Positions 56,769 through 64,000 of a DNA stretch of 64,000 nt are shown in pieces. Numbering within the stretch: position 1 is the stretch's first letter; every line of letters begins with the position of its first letter. A program made the translations under genes and the position numbers. The notes below the pieces were generated by a model, which ran no database searches, was not told the DNA's origin, and was given only the letters and a program-made list of their open reading frames with translations. This stretch comes from Roseomonas sp. KE0001 (lineage in GTDB: Bacteria; Pseudomonadota; Alphaproteobacteria; Acetobacterales; Acetobacteraceae): contig NZ_RCVQ01000001.1 of the NCBI RefSeq assembly GCF_016107285.1, positions 124,001-188,000 of the forward strand. Reading direction: 5' to 3'.

Positions 56769-57755
56769 ATGAAACGCCTTCGCATCACCCGCCGCCACCT
56801 GCCGCTGCTGGCCTCCGGCCTGCTTGCGGCGCCTGCCACCCTGCGCGCCGCGGAGTGGCCCGACCGGCCCCTGCGGCTGATCGTCCCCTTCACGCCGGGG
56901 GGCATCACCGACATCGCCTCCCGCCTCATGGCCGAGGCGATGAGCGGGCCGCTGGGCCGCCCGGTGGTGATCGAGAACCGCCCCGGCGCGGGAGGGAATA
57001 TCGGCATGGCCGCCGCCATCCAGGCCGAGCCGGACGGCTACACCCTGTTCCACGGCACCGTCGCCACCCATGCCATCAACCCGGTCATCTATCCGGAGGC
57101 GAAGCTCGACCCGATGAAGGACCTGGCGGCGCTGGGGCTGATCGGCTCGCTGCCCAACGTGCTGCTGGTCAATCCGAAGAAGCACGATATCCGCAGCGTG
57201 GCCGAGCTGGTGGCGATGGCCCGGGCGAAGCCGGACCAGCTCACCTTCGGCTCCTTCGGCTCCGGCTCCTCCAGCCATTTCACTGCCGAGCTGCTGAACC
57301 GGCAGGCGGGGATGCGGACCATCCATGTCCCCTATCGCGGCAGCGCGCCGGCGATGACGGCGCTGATCGCGGGCGAGACCGACTTCTCCTTCGACAGCCT
57401 GCCGACCGCCGTGCCGCATATCCGCGCCGGCGCGGTCCGGGCCCTCGCCGTGACCTCCGCCCAACGCGCCGTCCAGCTGCCCGATGTGCCGACCATGCAG
57501 GAGGCCGGGGTGGCGGATTACGACTTCAGCCTGTGGATGGGCCTCTTCACCCAGTCCAGGGTGCCGGCGCCGATCCTCGCCCGGCTTCGCGACGCCATGG
57601 AGACCGGGCGCCGCGACCCGCGGCTGCGCGTGCGGCTGACCGAGCAGGGCGTCACCGTCTCCGACCTGCCGGCCGCCGAGCTGGACGCCTTCCTGGCGCG
57701 GGACGTACCCCGGCTCAGCCAGGCGGCCCGCGACCTGGGGCTGAAGGCCGACTGA
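56769..57755 (+). CDS. Bug-family tripartite-type solute receptor (orphan)
   Basis: 328 residues. N-terminus TRRHLPLLASGLLAAPATLRA is twin-arginine-like (Tat) and is followed by WPDRPLRLIVPFTPGGITDIASRLMAEAM, NRPGAGGNIGMAAAIQAEPDGYTL and YRGSAPAMTALIAGETDFSFDS, the Bug fold. Periplasmic carboxylate receptor. No TctA/TctB genes are near, so it may share the unit at 36-39 kb or another one, or act as a sensor. Confidence 0.9.
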   Translation: MKRLRITRRHLPLLASGLLAAPATLRAAEWPDRPLRLIVPFTPGGITDIASRLMAEAMSGPLGRPVVIENRPGAGGNIGMAAAIQAEPDGYTLFHGTVATHAINPVIYPEAKLDPMKDLAALGLIGSLPNVLLVNPKKHDIRSVAELVAMARAKPDQLTFGSFGSGSSSHFTAELLNRQAGMRTIHVPYRGSAPAMTALIAGETDFSFDSLPTAVPHIRAGAVRALAVTSAQRAVQLPDVPTMQEAGVADYDFSLWMGLFTQSRVPAPILARLRDAMETGRRDPRLRVRLTEQGVTVSDLPAAELDAFLARDVPRLSQAARDLGLKAD

Positions 57756-57767
57756 GCCGGCGAGGCC

Positions 57768-58475
57768 TCACTCGGCGTAGATCATCTTCCGCGTCATGCC
57801 GCCGTCGGCGATGAACTCGCCGCCGGTGACGAAGCCGGCCTCCGGCCCCACCAGCCAGGCGACGAGGCCGGCGATGTCCTCCACCCGGCCGACCCGTCCG
57901 GCCGGGTGCTGGGCATGGTCCTCGGGGCGCAGCGCCTCGCCCGACACGTCGATCCAGCCGGGGCTGACGCAGTTCACCCGCACCGCCGGGCCGAGGCTGA
58001 CGGCGAGGGCATGGGTCAGCGCCATCAGCCCGCCCTTGCTGGCCGAATAGGATTCCGTATCCGGCTCGGACATGTGCGCCCGTGTCGAGGCGATGGTGAC
58101 GATGCTGCCACGGCTGGCCCGCAGCAGGGGCTCGGCGGCGCGCGCTAGCAGGAAGGCGCTGGTGAGGTTGGTGTCGAGCACCTTCCGCCAGGCCTCCAGG
58201 GTGAGCTCGGCCAGCGGGCGGCGCACCATGATGCCGGCATTGCAGACCAGCGCGTCGAGGCGGCGCTCCCGCTCCGCCACGCCGTTCAGCAGGCCCGTCA
58301 CCGTTGCCTCGTCGGCGACATCGGCGAGGACATGGCGGGTGCCGGCCTCGCCGGGCCGGAGATCGGCGGTGACGACCCGCCAGCCATCCCGCCGCAGGCG
58401 GGCCGCGATGCCGGCACCGATGCCATGGGCGCCGCCGCTGACCAGGGCGACGGGGGAATCCTGGTCTGTGCTCAT
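57768..58475 (-). CDS. Short-chain dehydrogenase/reductase (SDR)
   Basis: 235 residues, classical SDR. VSGGAHGIGAG is the cofactor motif, LVCNAGIM the NNAG-like motif, TIASTRAH and ESYSASKGG the Ser-Tyr-Lys catalytic set, PGWIDVSG the PG motif. NAD(P)(H)-dependent oxidoreductase, substrate unknown. GAGGGAC precedes ATG 58475. It follows GPP34 by seven bases on the same strand. Confidence 0.88.
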   Translation of the reverse strand: MSTDQDSPVALVSGGAHGIGAGIAARLRRDGWRVVTADLRPGEAGTRHVLADVADEATVTGLLNGVAERERRLDALVCNAGIMVRRPLAELTLEAWRKVLDTNLTSAFLLARAAEPLLRASRGSIVTIASTRAHMSEPDTESYSASKGGLMALTHALAVSLGPAVRVNCVSPGWIDVSGEALRPEDHAQHPAGRVGRVEDIAGLVAWLVGPEAGFVTGGEFIADGGMTRKMIYAE

Positions 58476-58482
58476 GCGTCCC

Positions 58483-59133
58483 TCACATCAGCGGGGCGTA
58501 GCGGGCCACCTCGGTGAAGATGTCGCGCACCGCCTCCAGCAGGCTGCGGTTCAGCTCCTGCATGTCCGCCACCTGGTCGATGCGGGGCTGCGCCCGCTCC
58601 AGCTCGGCCGGCGCCAGCAGGAGGGGAAAGAGGCCGGCGGCCCGCGTCAGGCCGATCAGCAGGGAATCATGCGGCTCCGGCACGGCGTCGTTGAAGATCA
58701 CCGCCATCACCCGGCCCTTCACCTCGCGCTCCTCCTTGTCGGAGATCAGCGGATAGCGCCGCTCGGCGAAGATCCAGAGGAAGCGGCCTTCCTCCATCTT
58801 CAGGATGCCGCGCCGCACCAGGCGGTCGAAATAGGCGTCCCGGAAGCGGTCGGCATCCTTGGCCAGGGTCTCGATCCACCAGCGGCTGTCCTGCGGCTCC
58901 GCCTCGGCCTGGATGCGGCCCAGCACCTCGTCCAGCACCTCGTCGCCGAGGGGGGCTGGATTGGCGATGGTCAGCCGCGCCGGCGCCGTGCGGATGCGCT
59001 CCTGCAGCGCCAGCTCGGCCAGGATGGCGCCGACCAGGGCGTAATCCCCGGAAGGGGCGGCGCGGTCGATCAGACGCCCGGTTTCGTCGTCGAGCATGAG
59101 GAGAAGGATCTCCTCCGGCATGGTCAGGCGCAT
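58483..59133 (-). CDS. GPP34-family phosphoinositide-binding-like protein
   Basis: 216 residues of the GPP34/GOLPH3 family (Golgi phosphoprotein 3 fold). PEEILLLMLDDETGRLID at the N-terminus, YALVGAILAELALQERI and the later GRFLWIFAERRYPLISDKEEREVK and FNDAVPEPHDSLLIGLTRAAGLF are family features. The eukaryotic protein binds PI4P; the bacterial function is unresolved. It starts at ATG 59133, with ATG 59121 as an alternative. It is co-directional with the SDR just downstream. Confidence 0.85.
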   Translation of the reverse strand: MRLTMPEEILLLMLDDETGRLIDRAAPSGDYALVGAILAELALQERIRTAPARLTIANPAPLGDEVLDEVLGRIQAEAEPQDSRWWIETLAKDADRFRDAYFDRLVRRGILKMEEGRFLWIFAERRYPLISDKEEREVKGRVMAVIFNDAVPEPHDSLLIGLTRAAGLFPLLLAPAELERAQPRIDQVADMQELNRSLLEAVRDIFTEVARYAPLM

Positions 59134-59254
59134 GGCGGCAACTCCGGTTCTGGCCCAGCTTACGCGAAGCTAAGGCCGGGCCGGGGACGAAAGTTGCCCG
59201 CAGGCGGCCTCGGCTGGGTGGCGACGTCAAGGGCCCGCGAGGTGACCGCAGATC

Positions 59255-60343
59255 CTAGGCGGGGTCCGGTCCGGCCGCCGCGCAAAAGGCGGCGAGGCCT
59301 TCCTCGATCACGCGCCGCGGCAGGCCGCGCAGGATGAAGATGAGGAGGGAGCGGCGCGGCATCCCGACGGGCCAGGCCGCCAGTGTCCTGGGCCGGTGCC
59401 AGACGGACTGCACGCCATGGATGACCACCGGCCGCTCCTGGCCCCGCAGGTCCAGGATGCCCTTGACCCGCAGCACGGCCTCGCCCCGCGTGACGCTCAG
59501 CATCTCCAGCCAGGTGGCCAGGCCCTCCCAGGGCAGGGGCTGGTCGTATTGCAGGCAGAAGCTGTGGATCTCGTCGCCATGGCGGTTGGGGTCGTGCCCG
59601 TGATGGTGGTGGCCGTGCCCGTGCCCGTGCCCGTGTCCGTGCCCGTGCCCGGCATGCTCCGCCCCGGCCCAGGCGGCGGCGTCGAGCCAGGCGCGGGGCG
59701 GAGTGGTGAGGGCAGGATCGAAGGGGCCGAGGCGAAGCAGCGCGGCGGGGTCCAGCGCGCCGTCCCGCACCGGCAGCGGCACGGCGCCGGGATTGAGTGC
59801 GCGCAGCCTCGCGCGCAGCCTGTCCAGTCCGTCTCCGGAGGCCAGCTCGGCCTTGCTGATGAGCAGCCGGTCGGCCACCGAAACCTGCCGCGCGGCCTCG
59901 GGCTGCCGCTCCAGCGTGGCCAGGCCGTTCACCGCGTCGACCAGCGTCACCACGCCATCGAGCACGAAATGCCGCTGGATGGCGGGATCGGCCATCAGCG
60001 TCTGCAGGATCGGCAGCGGATCGGCGAGGCCCGTGGTCTCGATCAGCACGCGCCGCAGCGGCGCGCCGGCTTCGGCGCGGTCCGCCAGCCGCGCCAGCGC
60101 CGCCGAGAGATCGCCGCGGATGGTGCAGCAGAGGCAGCCCGCCTGCAGCAGCACCGCCTCTCGGTCCAGCGTCTCGACCAGAAGGTGGTCCAGCCCGACT
60201 TCGCCGAACTCGTTGATCAGCACCGCGGTGCCGGCCATCTCCGGCTGGCGCAGCAGGTGGTTCAGCAGCGTGGTCTTGCCGGCGCCGAGGAAGCCGGTCA
60301 GCAGCGTGACCGGCAGGGGAAAGCGCGTCGCCTCAGCGGCCAT
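59255..60343 (-). CDS. CobW/COG0523 GTPase (probable zinc metallochaperone)
   Basis: 362 residues. Walker A GFLGAGKTT (residues 17-25), the metal-binding CxCC motif C70-L-C-C73, and the G-domain elements VLIETTGLADPLP and LISKAEL. A long His/Gly run (about 13 histidines, in the middle of the C-terminal half) is a typical metal-buffering loop of zinc-type COG0523. The C-terminal CobW_C domain (FCLQYDQPLPWEGLATWL) is intact. The start ATG 60343 lies inside the last 11 bases of hisI, so the two are translated together. Cobalamin genes are absent; divergence from zur across a Zur-box-like site points to a zinc role (inference). Confidence 0.88.
   Translation of the reverse strand: MAAEATRFPLPVTLLTGFLGAGKTTLLNHLLRQPEMAGTAVLINEFGEVGLDHLLVETLDREAVLLQAGCLCCTIRGDLSAALARLADRAEAGAPLRRVLIETTGLADPLPILQTLMADPAIQRHFVLDGVVTLVDAVNGLATLERQPEAARQVSVADRLLISKAELASGDGLDRLRARLRALNPGAVPLPVRDGALDPAALLRLGPFDPALTTPPRAWLDAAAWAGAEHAGHGHGHGHGHGHGHHHHGHDPNRHGDEIHSFCLQYDQPLPWEGLATWLEMLSVTRGEAVLRVKGILDLRGQERPVVIHGVQSVWHRPRTLAAWPVGMPRRSLLIFILRGLPRRVIEEGLAAFCAAAGPDPA
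59614..59651. repeat. Hexanucleotide CGTGCC repeat coding the His-Gly tract
   Basis: About six copies of CGTGCC, one with a C-to-T change. They encode the alternating His-Gly tract of the CobW GTPase. Slippage-prone, so tract length may vary among strains. Confidence 0.75.
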
Positions 60344-60740
60344 AGAGCACCGCCGGATCGACCTCGGGCGCGCTGATCGCCACCATCTCGCCCTCGCGCA
60401 GCGCCTGGTAGAAGCAGGACCGCCGCCCGGTGTGGCAGGCGACCCCCTCCTGCTCCACGAGGGCGAGCAGGGCATCGCCGTCGCAGTCCAGCCGCAGCTC
60501 GACGAGGCGCTGGGTCTGGCCGGAACTCTCGCCCTTGCGCCAAAGCGCGTTGCGGCTGCGGCTGAAATAGACCACACGTCCGCTGGCCAGCGTCTCCTCG
60601 ACCGCCTCGGCGTTCATCCAGGCCAGCATCAGCACCTCGCCGGTGTCATGCGCCTGGGCGATGGCCGGGACCAGCCCCGCCTCGTTGAAGCGGAGCGCGG
60701 CCAGGAAGCGGGCGCGGGCGGCGGAATCGGTGACCGGCAT
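60333..60740 (-). CDS. hisI: Phosphoribosyl-AMP cyclohydrolase
   Basis: 135 residues. Opens the PRAMP purine ring in histidine synthesis. The DCDGD motif with D85, C86, D87, D89 and the C102/C109 pair (ACHTGRRSCF) gives all three zinc cysteines and the Mg-binding aspartates. Gene length and motifs are those of stand-alone HisI. GAGGAG lies eight bases before ATG 60740. First gene of a unit with the CobW GTPase, divergent from zur. No other his genes are in the window. Confidence 0.92.
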   Translation of the reverse strand: MPVTDSAARARFLAALRFNEAGLVPAIAQAHDTGEVLMLAWMNAEAVEETLASGRVVYFSRSRNALWRKGESSGQTQRLVELRLDCDGDALLALVEQEGVACHTGRRSCFYQALREGEMVAISAPEVDPAVLYGR

Positions 60741-60766
60741 GGGGGCGGCTCCTCAGGACTGCTGCC

Positions 60767-60779
60767 GTTACTATATAAC
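60767..60779. promoter_or_regulatory. Zur-box-like palindrome
   Basis: GTTA-CTATA-TAAC lies midway in the 64-base gap, 26-27 bases from both the hisI and zur start codons. It closely resembles the Zur-box core (GTTATANTATAAC-like) and is the only AT-rich patch here. It would let Zur control the hisI-cobW unit and its own gene. Confidence 0.6.
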
Positions 60780-60804
60780 CTCAGACAGCAGGAGGAGAGG
60801 GCCG

Positions 60805-61305
60805 ATGGCGACAGGGCAGGGCGGCGCGACGGAGATGAATACCGCCATGCAACGCGCCCTGGCGGCGGCCGAGGCGCGCTGCCTCCGGGCCGGGGCGCAA
60901 CTGACGGAATTGCGGCGGCAAGTGCTGGCGCTGGTACTGGAGGCCGAGCAGCCGCTCGGCGCCTATGCGCTGCTGGACAGGCTGAAGGCCCAGCGCCCGG
61001 GCGCCGCGCCGCCCACCGTCTATCGTGCGCTCGATTTCCTGCTGGAGCAGGGGCTGATCCACAAGGTGGAGCGGCTGAACGCCTTTGTCGGCTGCGTCGA
61101 GGCGGAGCATGACCACGGGCACCACCAGCACCCGCCGCAGTTCCTGATCTGCCGCACCTGCGGCGCCACGGTCGAGCTCAGCGACCATGCCGTGGCGCAC
61201 GCCCTGGCCGATGCGGCGCGGCGCGTCGGCTTCCAGGTGGCGAATGCGACAGTGGAGGTGGAAGGCCTCTGCGCCCGCTGCACCGAGGCGGCGCCGGCGG
61301 GGTGA
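60805..61305 (+). CDS. zur: Fur-family zinc uptake regulator (Zur)
   Basis: 166 residues. Winged helix LTELRRQVLALVLEAEQPLGAYALLDRL and PPTVYRALDFLLEQGLIHKVE, then a His-rich stretch EHDHGHHQHPPQF, CRTC and the last CARC pair, the structural zinc site of Zur/Fur proteins. The His/Cys pattern and neighbours favour Zur over Fur. A GGAGGAGAGG site precedes ATG 60805. Expected to repress zinc-starvation genes when zinc is bound. It converges with glgX; only 12 bases separate the ends. Confidence 0.88.
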   Translation: MATGQGGATEMNTAMQRALAAAEARCLRAGAQLTELRRQVLALVLEAEQPLGAYALLDRLKAQRPGAAPPTVYRALDFLLEQGLIHKVERLNAFVGCVEAEHDHGHHQHPPQFLICRTCGATVELSDHAVAHALADAARRVGFQVANATVEVEGLCARCTEAAPAG

Positions 61306-61317
61306 GGCCCTCCGGCC

Positions 61318-63474
61318 TCAGTTGCCTTCCTCGCCCTTCTCGGTCCTCAGGTAGAAGAGCAGCAGCGAACGTCCGGTGACGGTGTAGGTCTCGCCGATGT
61401 CGAAGCTGTCCTCGTGGTCGGTCTCGGTCCCGAAGATATTGGTGTCGAGCAGCCGGACCCAGGCCTTGCCGTCGGCGATCGCGGGCAGGGTGAAGTCCAC
61501 CGCGTCGTGATAGGCGTTCAGGACCAGCAGCAGCGTCTGGTCGTGACCGGCGACGCGGATGTTGCTCTCCTGCGCCCGCCCGTCGAAGACGCGGGCGAAG
61601 CAGCGGGTGTTGGGATCGTCCCAGTCGGCGGCGTCCATCTCCTCGCCCGAGGGCTTGTACCAGGACAGGCCCTTGACCCCGCTCGCCTCGTCGAACTCGC
61701 CCGAGAGGAAGCGCGCGCGGCGCAGCACGGGGAAGCGGTTGCGGAGCCGCGCCAGGCGGCGGGTGAAGGCGACCAGCCGCTCGCCCTTCTCGTCGAGATC
61801 CCAGTTCAGCCAGGAGATCTCGTTGTCCTGGCAATAGGCGTTGTTGTTGCCCTGCTGGGTGCGGCCGAACTCGTCGCCGGCGAGCAGCATCGGCGTGCCC
61901 TGGCTGAGGTAGAGCGTGGCCAGCATGTTGCGGATCTGCCGCTCGCGCACGGCGTTGATCTCGGGGTCGTCGGTCGGGCCCTCGACGCCGTAATTGTAGG
62001 AGTAGTTGTGCGAATGGCCGTCCCGGTTCTCCTCGCCGTTCGCCTCGTTGTGCTTCTCGTTGTAGGTGACGAGGTCGTTCAGCGTGAAGCCGTCATGCGC
62101 CGCCAGGAAGTTGATGCTGGCCCAGGGGCGGCGGCCATGATGGTTGAACAGATCGGCCGAGCCGGAGAGGCGGTTGCCGAGATCGGCCGCCTTGCCCTCC
62201 TCGCCCACCCAGAAGGCGCGCACCGTGTCGCGGTACTTGTCGTTCCATTCCGCCCAGCCGGGCGCGAAATTGCCGACCTGGTAGCCGCCGGGGCCGATGT
62301 CCCAGGGCTCGGCGATCAGCTTGACATCGGCCAGCACCGGGTCCTGCTGGCAGGCCTTGAGGAAGGCGGACTGGTCGTCGAAACCGTGCGGCTCGCGCGC
62401 CAGGATGGTGCCGAGGTCGAAGCGGAAGCCGTCGACATGCATCTCGTTCACCCAGTAGCGCAGGCTGTCCATCACCATCTGCAGCACGCGCGGATGCGAC
62501 AGGTTCACCGTGTTCCCGGTGCCGGTATCGTTGATGTAGTAGCGCTTCTGGTCAGGCAGCAGGCGGTAGTAGCTGGCGTTGTCGATGCCCTTGAAGGAGA
62601 GCGTCGCGCCCCGCTCATTGCCCTCGGCCGTGTGGTTGTAGACCACGTCCATGATGACCTCGAGCCCGGCATCGTGCAGCCGGGCCACCATCTCCTTGAA
62701 CTCGGCGAAGGCGAAGTCCTGGTTGCGGGCATAGCGCCGGGCCGGGGCGAAGAAGCCGATGGAGTTGTAGCCCCAGTAGTTGGTCAGGCCCTTGTCCAGC
62801 AGGTAGTCGTCGTTGATGAAGAAGTGGATCGGCAGCAGCTCGACCGCCGTCACGCCGAGCGACTTGATGTGCCGGATCATCTCCCGGCTCGATAGGGCGG
62901 AATAGGTCCCCTGGCGCTCGGGCGGGATCAAGGGGTGGCGCTTGGTGATGCCCTTGACATGGGTCTCATAGACGATGGTGCGCTCCCAGGGGATGCGCGG
63001 CCGCCGGTCGTCGCCCCAGGTGAAGGCCGGGTCCACCACGCGGCACTTCGGCATGAAGGGGGCGCTGTCGCGCTCGTCGAAGGAGAGATCCTCCGCCTCG
63101 TGCCCGATGGTGTAGCCGAACAGCGCGTGGTCCCACTTCAGCTCGCCCACGTGGGACAGGGCATAAGGATCCAGCACCAGCTTGTTGGGGTTGAAGCGGT
63201 GCCCCTGCTCGGGCTCGTAGGGCCCGTGCACGCGATAGCCGTAGATGGTGCCGGGACGCGCATCGGGCAGGAAGCCGTGGAACACCTCGTTGGTGTATTC
63301 CGGCAGCTCGATCCGCTCCAGCTCGGTCTCCCCCTTGTCGTCGAACAGGCAGAGCTCGACCTTCGTCGCATGGGCGGAGAAGAGGGCGAAGTTCACCCCC
63401 AGCCCGGTCCAGCTCGCCCCCAGCGGATTGGGACGGCCTTCGGTGATGCGGGACTTGTTGATGGCAGGCGGCAC
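61318..63474 (-). CDS. glgX: Glycogen debranching enzyme (GlgX/TreX type)
   Basis: 718 residues. N-terminal CBM48 domain (GRPNPLGASWTGLGVNFALFSAHATKVE), then the GH13 barrel with DGFRFDLGT (Asp nucleophile), LIAEPWDIG (Glu acid/base), AAHDGFTLNDLV (third Asp), and a C-terminal beta domain. Removes alpha-1,6 branches from glycogen or limit dextrin. The start is GTG 63474 with GAGGGG six bases upstream. No other glg genes in the window, so glycogen genes must lie beyond it or elsewhere. Confidence 0.93.
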   Translation of the reverse strand: MPPAINKSRITEGRPNPLGASWTGLGVNFALFSAHATKVELCLFDDKGETELERIELPEYTNEVFHGFLPDARPGTIYGYRVHGPYEPEQGHRFNPNKLVLDPYALSHVGELKWDHALFGYTIGHEAEDLSFDERDSAPFMPKCRVVDPAFTWGDDRRPRIPWERTIVYETHVKGITKRHPLIPPERQGTYSALSSREMIRHIKSLGVTAVELLPIHFFINDDYLLDKGLTNYWGYNSIGFFAPARRYARNQDFAFAEFKEMVARLHDAGLEVIMDVVYNHTAEGNERGATLSFKGIDNASYYRLLPDQKRYYINDTGTGNTVNLSHPRVLQMVMDSLRYWVNEMHVDGFRFDLGTILAREPHGFDDQSAFLKACQQDPVLADVKLIAEPWDIGPGGYQVGNFAPGWAEWNDKYRDTVRAFWVGEEGKAADLGNRLSGSADLFNHHGRRPWASINFLAAHDGFTLNDLVTYNEKHNEANGEENRDGHSHNYSYNYGVEGPTDDPEINAVRERQIRNMLATLYLSQGTPMLLAGDEFGRTQQGNNNAYCQDNEISWLNWDLDEKGERLVAFTRRLARLRNRFPVLRRARFLSGEFDEASGVKGLSWYKPSGEEMDAADWDDPNTRCFARVFDGRAQESNIRVAGHDQTLLLVLNAYHDAVDFTLPAIADGKAWVRLLDTNIFGTETDHEDSFDIGETYTVTGRSLLLFYLRTEKGEEGN

Positions 63475-63557
63475 TGTGGACCCCTCGGTGAGAGCGCGGG
63501 GTTAAGACGCGCGAGAGGCCGCGAAGTTGCCGCCCGCCCGCCGGCCGGGCGCTCCCG

Positions 63558-64000
63558 TCAGCGTCGCGGCAGGCTGTCGAGCCCGGCCGAGAGGTCGGCG
63601 ATCAGGTCGCCCACCTCCTCGAGCCCGATGTGGAAGCGCACCGTCGGTCCTTCCAGCACGCCGAGGCTGGTCGCGGTGCGGGTGATGTAGTTGGTGGTCG
63701 GCAGCGCCAGGCTCTCATAGCCGCCCCAGGAGGCGCCGATGCCGAAGAGCTTCAGCCCGTCCACCATGGCGTCGATCTCCGCGGCGCTGTAGCGCGGCTG
63801 GAAGACCACACCGAAGAGCGAGCAGGCCCCGGTGAAGTCGCGCTGCCACAGGGCGTGCTGCGGGTGGCTGGGCAGGGCCGGATGCAGCACGCGGGCGACC
63901 TCGGGCCGGCCCTCGAACCAGCGCGCCACGGCGAGCCCCGCCTCCTGCTGGTGGCGCAGCCGCACCGCCATGGTGCGCAGCCCGCGCAGCGCCAGCCAGC
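63558..64000 (-). CDS. Cystathionine beta-lyase-type PLP enzyme (3' part only)
   Basis: About 147 codons enter from the right edge; the 5' part is outside the window. The visible C-terminal domain reads RGLRTMAVRLRHQQEAGLAVARWF, EVARVLHPALPSHPQHALWQRDFTG and LFGIGASWGGYESLALP, typical of MetC-like Cys/Met-metabolism PLP enzymes. The PLP lysine lies upstream, beyond the edge. Ends with a stop at 63558-63560. Frame continuous to the edge. Confidence 0.88.
   Translation of the reverse strand, partial: WLALRGLRTMAVRLRHQQEAGLAVARWFEGRPEVARVLHPALPSHPQHALWQRDFTGACSLFGVVFQPRYSAAEIDAMVDGLKLFGIGASWGGYESLALPTTNYITRTATSLGVLEGPTVRFHIGLEEVGDLIADLSAGLDSLPRR

Overview
This 64 kb window is a gene-dense, very GC-rich chromosomal segment. 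It most likely comes from an alphaproteobacterium of the Acetobacteraceae (Roseomonas-like). The clues are the alphaproteobacterial cell-cycle regulator TrcR (DUF1013), a FzlA-type glutathione-transferase-fold protein, an NDUFA9-type complex I protein, an ELM1-like (DUF1022) protein, several Bug/TctC solute receptors and many ABC dipeptide-type transporters. I see no rRNA, tRNA, CRISPR array, insertion sequence or prophage. The genus is an inference from gene content, not a measured placement.

Layout. 1-9 kb: a 3' gene fragment, trcR, an NDUFA9-like gene, glutamate synthase (gltD-gltB) and fzlA. 9-12 kb: an IclR regulator divergent from a CaiB CoA-transferase/HMG-CoA-lyase pair, around a clean operator-like palindrome. 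12-19 kb: a Sel1 protein, a RibD/DHFR-like reductase, a membrane acyltransferase, cydDC and a NodB-type deacetylase. 19-28 kb: a HAD dehalogenase-like gene after a peptide ABC importer that lacks ATPases here, mntH, pyrE, an ELM1-like gene, a Bcr/CflA efflux pump with its MarR regulator, and a tartrate dehydrogenase. 29-31 kb: three small stress-like genes behind well-formed control elements. 31-36 kb: gamma-glutamyltransferase, an ankyrin protein, an Asp/Glu racemase and two divergent TauE/SafE permeases. 36.0-36.5 kb: a decayed patch with a broken cupin gene and what looks like a flavohaemoglobin C-terminal remnant. 36.5-39.5 kb: a tctC-tctB-tctA tripartite carboxylate transporter.

39.8-52.9 kb is the most distinctive part: a catabolic island. 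It has a 2-hydroxyacid dehydrogenase, two paralogous class II aldolase/adducin proteins, two different amidohydrolases, two family-5 solute-binding proteins and one complete dipeptide-type ABC importer (two permeases, two ATPases). Most genes overlap or lie within tens of bases. The substrate cannot be read from sequence. The composition suggests uptake of an amide-, amidine- or peptide-like compound, hydrolytic opening and further carbon-skeleton breakdown.

53-64 kb: a thioesterase, GNAT-nitrilase-lpxB (overlapping genes), a META lipoprotein, an orphan Bug receptor, an SDR, a GPP34 protein, a hisI-cobW pair divergent from a Zur repressor across a Zur-box-like palindrome (a probable zinc-starvation module), glgX, and the 3' part of a cystathionine beta-lyase-type gene.
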